Origin: Erysipelotrichaceae bacterium
GTDB lineage: Bacteria > Bacillota_I > Bacilli_A > RFN20 > CAG-826
Assembly (NCBI GenBank): GCA_015059065.1
Contig: SVBE01000002.1
Span: forward strand, 30,835 to 94,834
Direction of reading: 5' to 3'
DNA: 64,000 nt
The notes below the pieces were generated by a model, which worked only from the letters and a program-made list of their open reading frames with translations, did no database searches and was not told the DNA's origin. Numbering within the stretch: position 1 is the stretch's first letter; the number at the start of each line of letters is the position of its first letter. Shown piece after piece: positions 45,584 to 55,034 of this stretch. Made by a program: the position numbers and the translations under genes.

Positions 45584-46059
45584 TTGTGGTATACCTCGTT
45601 ATTTAAAATTTTATAGGCTCGGTAAATTTGTTCAAGAATAATTAATCTGGTCATGCCATGGAGGAATGTCATCTTGCTTAAAGAAATGGCGTCATTCGCG
45701 CGCTTTTTAACTTCATCTGATAAACCATAACTTCCCCCGATAGCAAATGTTATATAACTACCAGAATATTGGCTTTTTGCGTCTAAAAACTCCGCAAATT
45801 CCTCGCTTTTCATCTCTTTTTTATTTAGATCAAGATTGATGAGATAGTCTCCGTCTTTTAAAAGTTTTAAGATGGATTCTCCTTCTTTCTTTTTCGCGAT
45901 TTCAATCTCTTCTTTGCTCTTTTCGTTATGGATTGGTTGATCTTTAATTTCGACGATTTCAACATCCGCGAATCGCGATATTTTTTTAAGGTAATCATTG
46001 ATCCCGAGTTCTAAATATTTATCTTTAATTTTGCCGACGGCGATAATTCTAATTCTCAT
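45580..46059 (-). CDS. rlmH: 23S rRNA pseudouridine-1915 methyltransferase RlmH
   Basis: A 159-aa SPOUT methyltransferase acting on 70S ribosomes. It begins RIIAVGKIKDKYL and has the SAM-binding knot FAIGGSYGLSDEVKKRA and the end LSKMTFLHGMTRLIILEQIYRAYKI. Length is standard. It overlaps the MBL-fold gene by 11 bp, a neighbourhood typical of Bacilli. Confidence 0.96.
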   Translation of the reverse strand: MRIRIIAVGKIKDKYLELGINDYLKKISRFADVEIVEIKDQPIHNEKSKEEIEIAKKKEGESILKLLKDGDYLINLDLNKKEMKSEEFAEFLDAKSQYSGSYITFAIGGSYGLSDEVKKRANDAISLSKMTFLHGMTRLIILEQIYRAYKILNNEVYHK

Positions 46060-46804
46060 CTAAATTACCTCCCTCCATACAATTCCATTGAGGCGCGCAT
46101 CTAATATGATATCTGTCAAATATTAAGCCACAATAACTAAAGACATTACGATACGCTTCAAGGGCTAATTCTGGGGTATTAGCCTCTTCAGAAAGATGGG
46201 CCAATATTACTTCTTTAGTTTTATTTCCCACGATCTTACTTGCCGCGAAAGCACTATCTTCATTGCAGAGGTGCCCATGATCACTTAAGATTCTCATCTT
46301 GAGATTCATCGGACGGTTCGTATGCATTAATCTCGCTACATCATGATTGCTTTCAATCATTAAATAATCAGGGTTAACTAATAATGGAAGAGCAGCCTCA
46401 ACAAATACACCTGAATCGGTGAAATAAACGAATTTTTCATCCTCGCTTTCAATGACATAACCACACGGTTTCTTTGCATCATGGCTAGTTGGGAAAGGGG
46501 TGATTTTTAAATTCTTTATAGTGAAGGGCTGATAATATTCAACGCGATTAGATAAAGAACCAGGTAATGTTCCTTCTGTTGCGTACATGATTTTCGGCGA
46601 AAAAGATTTCAAACCATTGATATGATCTGAATGTTCATGTGTATATATCACTCCATCAACATCTTTGATGGTTTTATTTAATAGCTGCAAACCTTCTTTT
46701 ACTCTAATAAGAGGAAGACCTAAATCAATTAAAATAGTCGTTCCATGAGAAAATAATATAGTCGCGTTCCCTTTGGAACCACTACCAACGATTACATAGT
46801 GCAT
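46049..46804 (-). CDS. MBL-fold hydrolase (YycJ/WalJ family)
   Basis: A 251-aa metallo-beta-lactamase-fold protein: VGSGSKGNATIL, metal-binding THEHSDHINGLKSF and PTSHDAKKPCGY, with LMIESNHD and LSDHGHL. Members are dsDNA exonucleases or control cell-wall regulation in Firmicutes (WalJ), normally beside rlmH. The ATG overlaps the stop of dnaB. Confidence 0.85.
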   Translation of the reverse strand: MHYVIVGSGSKGNATILFSHGTTILIDLGLPLIRVKEGLQLLNKTIKDVDGVIYTHEHSDHINGLKSFSPKIMYATEGTLPGSLSNRVEYYQPFTIKNLKITPFPTSHDAKKPCGYVIESEDEKFVYFTDSGVFVEAALPLLVNPDYLMIESNHDVARLMHTNRPMNLKMRILSDHGHLCNEDSAFAASKIVGNKTKEVILAHLSEEANTPELALEAYRNVFSYCGLIFDRYHIRCAPQWNCMEGGNLDEN

Positions 46805-48264
46805 TATTCTGTTCCAAAATTCTCGTCGTAAGCTTCCACCCAGCTTGGCGGTGGTTCTTCGATACGACCAAAAGCTTTATAAAAGAAGAAACCTTTTGTT
46901 TTGGTCGCACCATTACGGTTCTTCGCAATATTTATTTCAAGATATGAAGCTTCACCTGGAAGACCAGAGGCTTTTTCTCTATCCATATCCATCTTTGTTG
47001 GAGAGTCATTATTATCTTTACCGTTTTTCTTACTCTTTGCATTTTGATAATAATCGTCACGATAAAGGAAGAAGACTAAGTCTGCGTCTTGTTCAATCGC
47101 ACCTGATTCTCTTAAGTCAGAAAGAAGCGGTCTCTTATTATCACGTCTTTCAACGTCTCTTTGTAACTGACAAAGAACGACGATTGGAATCTTTAATTCA
47201 CCAGCAAGGTTTCTTAAACCAACAGATAATTTACGAACCTCATCTTGACGGTTATCTTTTGAACTCATTCTAGAAGAAGAACCGATGATACCGATGTGGT
47301 CAACGATGATCATTCCTAAATCAGGACGAGTGGTCGCTAATTTACGGGATTTAGCCATAATGTCATTAAGAGTAATACCTCTAGTGTCATCGATATAAAT
47401 GCTTGCTTCAGAAATGGAATTGATTGCGTTAGTGACATTTAGTCTTTCATTATCAGTTAATCTATTCGCGAAGATGTTTCCTAAAGAAACACTGCTTTCC
47501 ATCGCGATCAATCTTTGGAAAAGCTTCTCTTTATCCATTTCTAATGAGAAGATGCCAACTGCACATTTACCACGCGTCGCTGTACGATATGCGAGGTTTA
47601 AAGCGAAAGCAGTCTTACCCATACCAGGACGACCACCGATAACTGTCATCGTGCTTCTTTGTAAGCCTTGTGTAATTTCATCTAGCGATGGATAACCAGT
47701 GGTAATGCCCACTAAACGAGAATCATCTTCGTTAGGACGATTGATCTTTTCTCTCATCCTCCCCGCCATATCACCAACTGATTCAAAATCAGATACTTTT
47801 CTACGGGCGATAGATTCGCGGAAATTAGATTCGCTCTCGATAATAAAATCATTGATGTTATCAATATCTTCGGTGCGATATTCATCATCAATCTTGCGGA
47901 TTGTGGTTAACATATTTCTTAAAACTGATTGGTCTAAAACAGCTTTAATATAAAACTCTAAGGCACCTAAGGACACCATTGAGTCTGAACATTCTTTTAA
48001 ATATGGGACACCACCGATATTTTCAAGCTCTTTCATATTGATGAGTTCATCGGTGACTGTGATGGAGTCAACCACCCCATGCTTATTGTTTAATATATTG
48101 ATCATCGCTCTAAAGATGAGACGATTTTTGCCAGAATAAAAGTCCTCTTCAACAAGAGATGTTGTCACATAGTTAGCGGCTTCTCTATTGATGAGAGCCG
48201 AACCAATGACCGCCTTTTCAGCGTCGATATTATATGGGAGTTCGGTCGCAATCTTTTTGGCCAT
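46804..48264 (-). CDS. dnaB: Replicative DNA helicase DnaB
   Basis: A 486-aa hexameric fork helicase (called DnaC in Bacillus subtilis). The N-terminal domain starts LPYNIDAEKAVIGSAL; the RecA core has VIGGRPGMGKTAFALNL, LGMIIVDHIGI, VLCQLQRDVERR and SGAIEQDADLVFFLYR. ATG 48264 with GAGGAGGG 1 bp after the rplI stop is used; an upstream non-ATG frame to 48300 is ignored. Confidence 0.97.
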   Translation of the reverse strand: MAKKIATELPYNIDAEKAVIGSALINREAANYVTTSLVEEDFYSGKNRLIFRAMINILNNKHGVVDSITVTDELINMKELENIGGVPYLKECSDSMVSLGALEFYIKAVLDQSVLRNMLTTIRKIDDEYRTEDIDNINDFIIESESNFRESIARRKVSDFESVGDMAGRMREKINRPNEDDSRLVGITTGYPSLDEITQGLQRSTMTVIGGRPGMGKTAFALNLAYRTATRGKCAVGIFSLEMDKEKLFQRLIAMESSVSLGNIFANRLTDNERLNVTNAINSISEASIYIDDTRGITLNDIMAKSRKLATTRPDLGMIIVDHIGIIGSSSRMSSKDNRQDEVRKLSVGLRNLAGELKIPIVVLCQLQRDVERRDNKRPLLSDLRESGAIEQDADLVFFLYRDDYYQNAKSKKNGKDNNDSPTKMDMDREKASGLPGEASYLEINIAKNRNGATKTKGFFFYKAFGRIEEPPPSWVEAYDENFGTE

Positions 48265-48265
48265 A

Positions 48266-48718
48266 TCAACCCTCCTCGCCGACGACATGAACTTTGACAA
48301 TACCGATTACACCTTTATGGAGTTCAACTTTTAAATTGTAGTATCCAAGGGAGTCGAGTGGTCCTTTGTCAATAAACTTTCTCTTATCGATTTCATATCC
48401 ATATTTTGCTAATAATTCATCGCAGATTTGTTTGAGGGAAACAGAACCAAAAGTACGGCCTTCTTTTCCCACTTTTAAACTTGCTGTCACTTCAACACCT
48501 TTCAATTTTTCAACGAGTTCTTTTGCAGCAATTCTCGCATTTTCTTCAGCAATTCTCGCATTTTCTTTTTGATTTTCTAAAATCTCAACACTCTTCTTGC
48601 TGACCTTAACCGCTAACTTTTTAGGAAAGAGAAAGTTATTTGCGTAACCATCAGAAACATTGACAGTTTGTTGTTTTTTTCCAACACCTTTAACATCTTG
48701 TAATAATATGACTTCCAT
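48266..48718 (-). CDS. rplI: Ribosomal protein bL9
   Basis: A 150-aa 50S protein with the N-terminal signature LLQDVKGVGKKQQTVNVSDGYANNFLFPKKLA, a central charged helix and the C-terminal domain. Between gdpP and dnaB as usual in Bacilli. Confidence 0.97.
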   Translation of the reverse strand: MEVILLQDVKGVGKKQQTVNVSDGYANNFLFPKKLAVKVSKKSVEILENQKENARIAEENARIAAKELVEKLKGVEVTASLKVGKEGRTFGSVSLKQICDELLAKYGYEIDKRKFIDKGPLDSLGYYNLKVELHKGVIGIVKVHVVGEEG

Positions 48719-50742
48719 TATTCTTTCCTCCCTTTGTTGTCCGCTCTCGCGTCATCAAGATAAGTCTCTAATATATCTAGTAATTTTTGTTCAACTGCTT
48801 CAATGGTCATGCCATCAAACACCGCAGCAGCAGATGTGAAGTGACCGCCACCACCCATCTTTTCAGCGATGATTTGGACGTTGATCATGCCATCACTTCT
48901 AAACGACATACGCACGCTCGTTGGGCTTGTTTGCGCAAAAACGATTGAACAGTGAATACCCTTCATTGTTAAGCATGTATTCGCAGCTTTCGCAATAGTT
49001 GCCGCGTCGCATATCATACGGCTATCACCATGCGCATATACAACACCATATTGTGGAGTTTTAACATCAGCGATGAGTTGATTGACTGTGCGATATTCTT
49101 CAAAGTCATCTTTTAATAAGTCGTCACTGATCGCGTTATCCGCACCAAATTCTTTAAGGATAGAAGCGGCTTCAAATGTTCTGACACCAGTTTGTTTACT
49201 CTTGAAATAGGAAGTATCAAGGAAGATACCAGCGAGCATGATAGTCGCATAAGTTGGTGGAATCTCAATACGAGGTGAGATAGAAGAGAATCTAATGAAT
49301 TCAGTGATGATTTCACTAGCAGAAGAGGCTGATGAGTCGATGTGGTTAAACACAGGCGCATCGATATAATCTTCAGCACGTCTATGGTGGTCAATAACGA
49401 CAACCTTCACCGCTTTTTCTAATAATATTGGATCCATAACCATTGCTGGAGTATGGACGTCCACGACTACAACAATCATATCTGGAGTTAAGCTAGATTG
49501 AGCTTCGCCTGGAGAGATGATGATGTTTTGTAGTTCATCTTTAGAGAATTGTGTTAACAAAGCTCCTCTAGTTTTATTTTCAGTAATTTTGAAATCGACA
49601 ACAATACGGCAGGAGATATCCAATCTTTCACAGATGGCTTTAATACCTAAGCATGCGCCTAAGGCATCCATATCCATATCCTTATGACCCATGACTAAGA
49701 CTTTAGGAGCAACTTTAATTAAGCTGATTAAAGAGTCAGCAAGAACTCTAGTCTTAACTCTGTTACGAGTCTCTTGAGCTTTGCTCTTACCACCAAAGAA
49801 TTCCATATCATGGCCATAAGCGGAAACAACGACTTGGTCACCACCACGAGACATCGCGATATCAAGAGCGGAAGCTGCCATTTCGTTAAGTTTAACGACA
49901 TCAGGGAAACCGTGTGCGATGCCAATGGATAAAGTAAGAGGAGTTTCTTCTTCTCGGGAAATATCTCTAGCAATATCCAAAATGGAGAAGCGATTCTTCT
50001 GCATTTGGGTAAAGCTTTCATAGTTACAGAGCAATAAGTAAGTATCGTCTCTATGACGTCTTAATAAGATGCCATATTCTTTACAGTAATTGAAAATTGA
50101 GTTTTTAAGTTTGGTGACAACGTCGTTGAAGTCATCTTCTGCACGGATGACATCTGCGAAGTTATCAATAGACAAAAGACCAACGACAGGCGCTTGTTCT
50201 CTTGAATATTTGTAGATGCTTTCTAATTCAGTTGTATCTTTAAAGATCCATAAGCCCGCTTCTGAAATGTATTTCACTTCATAGTTACGGCTATTGATAA
50301 CGATCTTTTCAATCGTATTAGAAGCGGCAGATTTTAAATCCACTAACGATGGATATACAGTTAAGATGTTTTCATCGACAATTTCAATATGACGATCTTT
50401 GAAAAGATCACTGGTCCAAAGAATGACATCGTTCTCATCGGTAACAACTAGACCAATCATCGCAAAGCGATAAGCTTCTTGAACATCGTTACCAACGATC
50501 TGTGCAGCATTTAAGTCACTCTTATTACGGATAGCGTTAACTCTAATAATCACTATCCAAAGGAACATCGCATTAAGGAACAAGAGAACTACAAATCCTA
50601 ATGCCACATAATTAACACTGACATATTCTCTAGCATTAAAGAAGTTTGGGAAATAAATAATAGAAAAAGCTGCCACCAAAGCAATTTGAATGGTAATGAT
50701 GATAAAGGCAACTATTCTAATAATTCTTAAACTTTTCGCCAT
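48718..50742 (-). CDS. gdpP: Cyclic-di-AMP phosphodiesterase GdpP
   Basis: A 674-aa membrane enzyme. Two N-terminal helices are followed by a PAS-like domain, a degenerate GGDEF domain (about residues 175-305) and the DHH/DHHA1 hydrolase: VMGHKDMDMDALGACLGI, VVVDVHTP, VVIDHHRR and the C-terminal GGGGHFTSAAAV. It hydrolyses c-di-AMP and so affects cell wall and potassium homeostasis. The overlap with rplI (1 bp) is typical. TATAAT 9 nt before the ATG and no ribosome site suggest a leaderless message. Confidence 0.96.
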   Translation of the reverse strand: MAKSLRIIRIVAFIIITIQIALVAAFSIIYFPNFFNAREYVSVNYVALGFVVLLFLNAMFLWIVIIRVNAIRNKSDLNAAQIVGNDVQEAYRFAMIGLVVTDENDVILWTSDLFKDRHIEIVDENILTVYPSLVDLKSAASNTIEKIVINSRNYEVKYISEAGLWIFKDTTELESIYKYSREQAPVVGLLSIDNFADVIRAEDDFNDVVTKLKNSIFNYCKEYGILLRRHRDDTYLLLCNYESFTQMQKNRFSILDIARDISREEETPLTLSIGIAHGFPDVVKLNEMAASALDIAMSRGGDQVVVSAYGHDMEFFGGKSKAQETRNRVKTRVLADSLISLIKVAPKVLVMGHKDMDMDALGACLGIKAICERLDISCRIVVDFKITENKTRGALLTQFSKDELQNIIISPGEAQSSLTPDMIVVVVDVHTPAMVMDPILLEKAVKVVVIDHHRRAEDYIDAPVFNHIDSSASSASEIITEFIRFSSISPRIEIPPTYATIMLAGIFLDTSYFKSKQTGVRTFEAASILKEFGADNAISDDLLKDDFEEYRTVNQLIADVKTPQYGVVYAHGDSRMICDAATIAKAANTCLTMKGIHCSIVFAQTSPTSVRMSFRSDGMINVQIIAEKMGGGGHFTSAAAVFDGMTIEAVEQKLLDILETYLDDARADNKGRKE

Positions 50743-50819
50743 AGTTATTATATTATACTCAATAATTCTTTATTATTGTAGGGAGTTTGTTTAAAAATAA
50801 TATGCTAATTTTACAAATT

Positions 50820-50834
50820 GCACTTTAAAAGTGC
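50820..50834. repeat. Palindrome in the gdpP / galactanase intergenic region
   Basis: GCACTTTAAAAGTGC (15 bp) lies between the galactanase stop and the gdpP start. TTTTG follows on the plus strand, but no plus gene ends here; on the minus strand it may be a remnant terminator of the galactanase gene. A second dyad, TTATGC-AAA-GCATAA, lies at about 50881-50893. Confidence 0.25.
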
Positions 50835-50909
50835 TTTTGTAATTCTTTATATATTGGACAATATTAACTATTTTATATGCTTATGCAAAGCATAAAGATA
50901 AAAATTATA

Positions 50910-52046
50910 TTATTTTAAACTATCAACATATTGTTGGGTAAATACTTCCACTGCAGGAGTAGCTTCTCCGTTAAAATCGAAGAGGGTTTCATTCGCCCAA
51001 TCGTTATCCGCAATCGTTGGTTCTAATCCACAGTAAATCTGTCCTGCTGGTTTAGCCCAGCCACTATCAGGCAAAAGGATCCAACATGGTTCCCAATAAA
51101 AAGCGTATTCAACACCATTATCAACACAAAGCTTTAATAATCTTTTTAAATATTCAACTTGTCCTTCTTTAGTTATTGGGTAAGGAATTCTTCCATCAGG
51201 ATTGAGAGGTTGGAATTCCTCTTCTGTTCTATTCGCGTATTCGCAGTGATGACCTGGCACTAACGATTCAGCGTATTCATATCCCATTTCTACAAGCCAT
51301 ATTTCTTTATGGTATTTAGCTTTTAATTTCCTCACATTATCGAATAAACGTGGAAGACCACCATGCCAATATGGATAATATGATTCACCAATGACATCAA
51401 AGTCGTTAAAATACTTTGTCAAATTAGCAAAGTACCAATCCTGAACATCATTGTTTCCAGAATTTTCTAAATGAACAACAATCTTTGCATTAGGATAAAC
51501 TTCTTTAACCGCATTTCTTCCAGTTTTTAATAAAGTAGCTAATCCTTGAAATCCACCACCATTTTCTTCGCTATATTCGACATCTAACTTTCCAAATGGA
51601 AAGAGCATACCGTTAGTAATCTCATTACCAATTTGGGCAGCAAAGACATCAATATCGTGTTCTTTTAACGCTAATAATGTCTCTTTTGTGTAATTGGACA
51701 ATTCTTCTATAATTTGATGATAGTTTTTATCTTCCCAAGCCTTAGGAACTCTTTGTCTAGAGGGGTCGACATAAAAATCGCTGTAATGGAAGTCAAGAAG
51801 GATACTCATTCCTGCTTCTTTCGCTCTTAACGCCATCTTTATCGTGGCTTTTAAATCGTTCGTACCACCCCCATATGGATTGCCTTCTTCATCATATGGA
51901 TCATGCCAAATTCTTAATCTCAATGATTTGATGTTTGAGTGATAGGAAAAGAAGTTGTATGGATCAACCTTTTCTCCGTGATAAGTAAAAACAGGGTTCT
52001 GTTTTTCGAATTCATTTAATGTTGATAAATCGACGCCTAATTTCAT
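50910..52046 (-). CDS. Endo-1,4-beta-galactanase, GH53, without signal peptide
   Basis: A 378-aa TIM-barrel enzyme. GVDLSTLNEFEKQ, LRIWHDPYDEEGNPYGGGTN, LLDFHYSDFYVDPSRQRVP, the acid/base QIGNEITNGMLFP and the nucleophile in EIWLVEMGYEYA are family landmarks. GH53 enzymes cut galactan side chains of pectin. No signal peptide is present, so it probably acts on galacto-oligosaccharides inside the cell or is exported another way. It stands alone. Confidence 0.88.
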   Translation of the reverse strand: MKLGVDLSTLNEFEKQNPVFTYHGEKVDPYNFFSYHSNIKSLRLRIWHDPYDEEGNPYGGGTNDLKATIKMALRAKEAGMSILLDFHYSDFYVDPSRQRVPKAWEDKNYHQIIEELSNYTKETLLALKEHDIDVFAAQIGNEITNGMLFPFGKLDVEYSEENGGGFQGLATLLKTGRNAVKEVYPNAKIVVHLENSGNNDVQDWYFANLTKYFNDFDVIGESYYPYWHGGLPRLFDNVRKLKAKYHKEIWLVEMGYEYAESLVPGHHCEYANRTEEEFQPLNPDGRIPYPITKEGQVEYLKRLLKLCVDNGVEYAFYWEPCWILLPDSGWAKPAGQIYCGLEPTIADNDWANETLFDFNGEATPAVEVFTQQYVDSLK

Positions 52047-52181
52047 AAAAATACTCCGTTACGATAATTATATCGTATTCTTATTAGTCAAACACGCATA
52101 AGTAAATTAATAATTGAAAATGTGAGATTTCTCTATAAAAATAAAGGTGTACGCATAATACCCGCGTAAGGAGACATTGTT

Positions 52182-53771
52182 ATGGCGATTGGTGAGAAAA
52201 AAGGTGGCGGCACTTGGTGGAAAGTGTTGCTTGGAGTATTAGGAGGATTTTTCCTCGGCATTGGAGCAGTTGCAGGTGGTGCAGCAATAGCAGGCGCTGT
52301 TGTTCCAGCCAAAACATTTCTCGGTGGAGAAGAAAATGCCAATAAATATCTCACAAAAGAATTCCAAGAGAAAACAATTTTGCAAATCGTTCAAGAAGCC
52401 ATGGGTGGAAAACTTAAATTCGACACTATTGGCGATTTAAACAACATCACCCCAATGGTCGGTGAATATATTACCGGGGTTAAAAACTCTCTTAATGGCA
52501 TTGGTACCGAACTCACAAATGAAGATATGTATAAATGGCCACTTGCCACTTTATCAGATAGCATCATTGGAGCGGTTAAAGATGCAAAGCTCATTAGAGT
52601 TTTAAGCAAGGATAATCTCCAATATCCTGACCCTGTTATCAAATATCTTTCTTATGAAACATACCCAGAAGGACATGAATCCGCTGGTGAATACGTCTGG
52701 GCAAAAGACGAGAATGGCAATTATATTTACGATGAAAATAACGAGCATGTTTTAGTCAATCTACGTCTAAAAGACATGCTTGATGATGCAAACTTCATCC
52801 AAAGAAAAGTTGACTCCATGAGAATTAAAATGCTTTTCACTGAAGGTGATATCGCTAACTCATCATTATTAACAGCGATTAAAGATAAATCCGTTAGACA
52901 ACTTGCCCAAAACGGTGCTTTTGATGATGTGAAAATCAGTGCGGTCTTTAAAGTTGAAGAAACTAGTCCACAAATCTTAAAAACATTCGTAGCAAAAGAA
53001 GTCACCATCGGTGGTATGAGTAATGCAATCAACAATCTTAAAATCGACGAAGTGATGGAAATCGATGATTCAAGCCCAGCCATCTTAAAAACATTTAAAG
53101 ATAAGGGTGTCACTGTTAATGGTATGAGTGACGCGATCGATGACCTCAAACTCGGTGAAGTGATGGACTTAAAAAAAGGCGACCTCCTTTATAAATTAAG
53201 AAATGATAAAATCGACGAGCTCAAAAATGTTGATGAAAAGCTCACTGTTGATGATGTATTCCCAGATCGTTCCGATATGAAATTCATCAAATATCTCCCT
53301 GGTGATACAGTGATTAAAGACATCGGTACAGAAGTTAATAACATCAAACTAATTGAAGCGTTCGAAGATAACATCTTTAGTGGTGAAGGTAGCACCCTTA
53401 ATTCCACTTGGAAATATATGTTAATCGAAGATGGTGAAGATTGGATTGCTGGTAACCCAACAAAAGATTCCAATCCATTCGCATCATATAAATGTAAAGA
53501 TTATACAGTCGGTGGAGATGGCGTTGATCCAAATCCAAAAGGTATCAATGCCTTAATCGATAACATGAGCGCGAATATGTCTAGAGCCTCTCTCAGTCAG
53601 CTCAACACTGATAAGATTGTTGAATTAGAAGATGACTTCTTAACTAGAGACTTAGGCGCGTGGAAAGCTCTTGTTCCAGAGATTGCCGCTAACCCAGATA
53701 AAGTTAAGTTCGGTGACCTCACACTTAAAGAATTATCCGCGGTTGTCACAGCTGCAACAGCAAGTATTTAA
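52182..53771 (+). CDS. Large membrane-anchored protein with internal repeats, unknown
   Basis: A 529-aa protein. A short basic start leads to one long hydrophobic segment (VLLGVLGGFFLGIGAVAGGAAIAGAVV), so the rest is likely outside. A roughly 40-residue unit of the kind ETSPQILKTFVAKEVTIGGM (about residues 265-303) recurs at about 304-345 (DDSSPAILKTFKDKGVTVNG), and weaker copies flank it. I recognise no domain. AAGGAGA gives a clear start and a terminator follows, so it is a single-gene unit, a kind of surface scaffold or adhesin (inference). Confidence 0.6.
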   Translation: MAIGEKKGGGTWWKVLLGVLGGFFLGIGAVAGGAAIAGAVVPAKTFLGGEENANKYLTKEFQEKTILQIVQEAMGGKLKFDTIGDLNNITPMVGEYITGVKNSLNGIGTELTNEDMYKWPLATLSDSIIGAVKDAKLIRVLSKDNLQYPDPVIKYLSYETYPEGHESAGEYVWAKDENGNYIYDENNEHVLVNLRLKDMLDDANFIQRKVDSMRIKMLFTEGDIANSSLLTAIKDKSVRQLAQNGAFDDVKISAVFKVEETSPQILKTFVAKEVTIGGMSNAINNLKIDEVMEIDDSSPAILKTFKDKGVTVNGMSDAIDDLKLGEVMDLKKGDLLYKLRNDKIDELKNVDEKLTVDDVFPDRSDMKFIKYLPGDTVIKDIGTEVNNIKLIEAFEDNIFSGEGSTLNSTWKYMLIEDGEDWIAGNPTKDSNPFASYKCKDYTVGGDGVDPNPKGINALIDNMSANMSRASLSQLNTDKIVELEDDFLTRDLGAWKALVPEIAANPDKVKFGDLTLKELSAVVTAATASI

Positions 53772-53790
53772 CACCTATAAAGGCAACCAA

Positions 53791-53820
53791 AAAACGCCTA
53801 CCTTCGTTGGTAGACGTTTT
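53791..53820 (+). terminator. Terminator after the repeat protein
   Basis: AAACGCCTACC and GGTAGACGTTT pair with one mismatch around TTCGTT, followed by TTTTAATTT. It can also serve the convergent nitroreductase gene. Confidence 0.7.
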
Positions 53821-53832
53821 AATTTATCTTAA

Positions 53833-54369
53833 TTACTTAATGATTTTGTAATAACCGTCTCTTCTTGGACGAGGAGTTGGATTTTCACAATCTGGATATC
53901 CAAGAGCGATAGAAGACACTCCTACGAGTTCTTCGGTAATACCCCACTTCTCTAATAAAGCTTTGCCTTCGATAGTTGAGAATATTTCTTTTGGACGATT
54001 CATCCACACACTGCCTAAACCTAAGGCATGAGCGGCATTTAACATATTCGTGGTGACTGCCGCGGCATCAAGAGTGCCAAGGAAATCGCTGATAGCAATC
54101 TTAGTATAAAAAACTATGATCACTGTTGGAGCCCCATAGAAAGGAACACTGTTCTGTTCAATACCATGAGATACCTCAATGCGTAATTGGTATAGTTCTT
54201 CAATATCTTCTTTCTTTTGAAGAGTTAAGATGAATGGGGATTGAAATCCCATTGCTGTAGGTGCATAAGTACCTGCTTCAATAACAGCTTTTAACTCATC
54301 ATCTTTAATCTGTTCGTTTTTGAATTTACGAATTGAACGACGAGTCTTTAACATCTCTAATGCATCCAT
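53833..54369 (-). CDS. Nitroreductase-family flavoprotein
   Basis: A 178-aa FMN enzyme: LKTRRSIRKFKNEQIKD at the start (FMN phosphate contacts), TYAPTAMGFQSP and the C-terminal GVSSIALGYPDCENPTPRPRRDGYYKII. It reduces nitro groups or quinones with NAD(P)H. ATG 54369 has GGAGGT ahead; the frame upstream to 54402 is not used. Confidence 0.88.
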   Translation of the reverse strand: MDALEMLKTRRSIRKFKNEQIKDDELKAVIEAGTYAPTAMGFQSPFILTLQKKEDIEELYQLRIEVSHGIEQNSVPFYGAPTVIIVFYTKIAISDFLGTLDAAAVTTNMLNAAHALGLGSVWMNRPKEIFSTIEGKALLEKWGITEELVGVSSIALGYPDCENPTPRPRRDGYYKIIK

Positions 54370-54475
54370 GCTATACCTCCAAAAATTAACTAGAATTATC
54401 AATTAATAAAATAATTATAACTCATATAAATATATGGGGCACAATTTTTTAACCGGTGTAACAAAAAGGCAATTA

Positions 54476-54982
54476 TTATAACATCATTTTTGAAAACCAC
54501 ATCGTATGTCCATCTTCTTTATATGCGATGAATCCATTTCTCTCTAATACATTTTGTGATTTGAAATTAGAGCACAAAGTATCCGCGAAAACTATGCAAA
54601 CTCCGTGTTTTTTGCCAAATTCTAATAATAATCCTAAAGCATCAGTCATATAGCCGTGACCTTCATACTGAGGACTCATTCCATATCCCACTTCTGTCGC
54701 TCCGTGGTTAGGAAGTCTTTTATAATATATTGTTCCAATCACAGTATTTGTCTCTTTTAAAACAATGAGTTGATCGACTGCAAGAGGATATTCTTCAGGA
54801 TGTTCAACAAGCCTATTTTTTATTTTATGTAGATAGTCAGGAGAAGGATTTAAAAACTCTCCTCCATCATTGATTAACCCATATTTATTATGAAAAGATT
54901 CGTCACTTTCTAATAGTGAGTCAATAATCCCTAAATCAACAGGAACCAACATTAATCTGTCATTTTCAATAATCGGATTCAT
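54476..54982 (-). CDS. GNAT-family N-acetyltransferase (RimJ/RimL-like)
   Basis: A 168-aa acetyltransferase: LMLVPVDLGIIDSLLES, GYGMSPQYEGHGYMTDALGLLLEF (acetyl-CoA site) and SQNVLERNGFIAYKEDGHTMWFSK. Substrate not known. A TATAAT 9 nt before the start and no ribosome site suggest a leaderless transcript. Confidence 0.8.
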   Translation of the reverse strand: MNPIIENDRLMLVPVDLGIIDSLLESDESFHNKYGLINDGGEFLNPSPDYLHKIKNRLVEHPEEYPLAVDQLIVLKETNTVIGTIYYKRLPNHGATEVGYGMSPQYEGHGYMTDALGLLLEFGKKHGVCIVFADTLCSNFKSQNVLERNGFIAYKEDGHTMWFSKMML

Positions 54983-55004
54983 AACATTTTCATTATAACG
55001 AAAA

Positions 55005-55022
55005 AGCCATCTTGCGATGACT
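55005..55022 (-). terminator. Terminator after the Ser-rich amylase
   Basis: On the minus strand AGTCATC-GCAA-GATGGCT followed by TTTT, just after the amylase stop and before the promoter of the GNAT gene. Confidence 0.7.
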
Positions 55023-55034
55023 TAATTTCTTTTA

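Noticed and set aside
46845..47695. Long open frames antisense to dnaB (and similar frames elsewhere)
   Set aside because: They mirror conserved genes, lack ribosome sites and show no domain; they are shadows of the coding strand.
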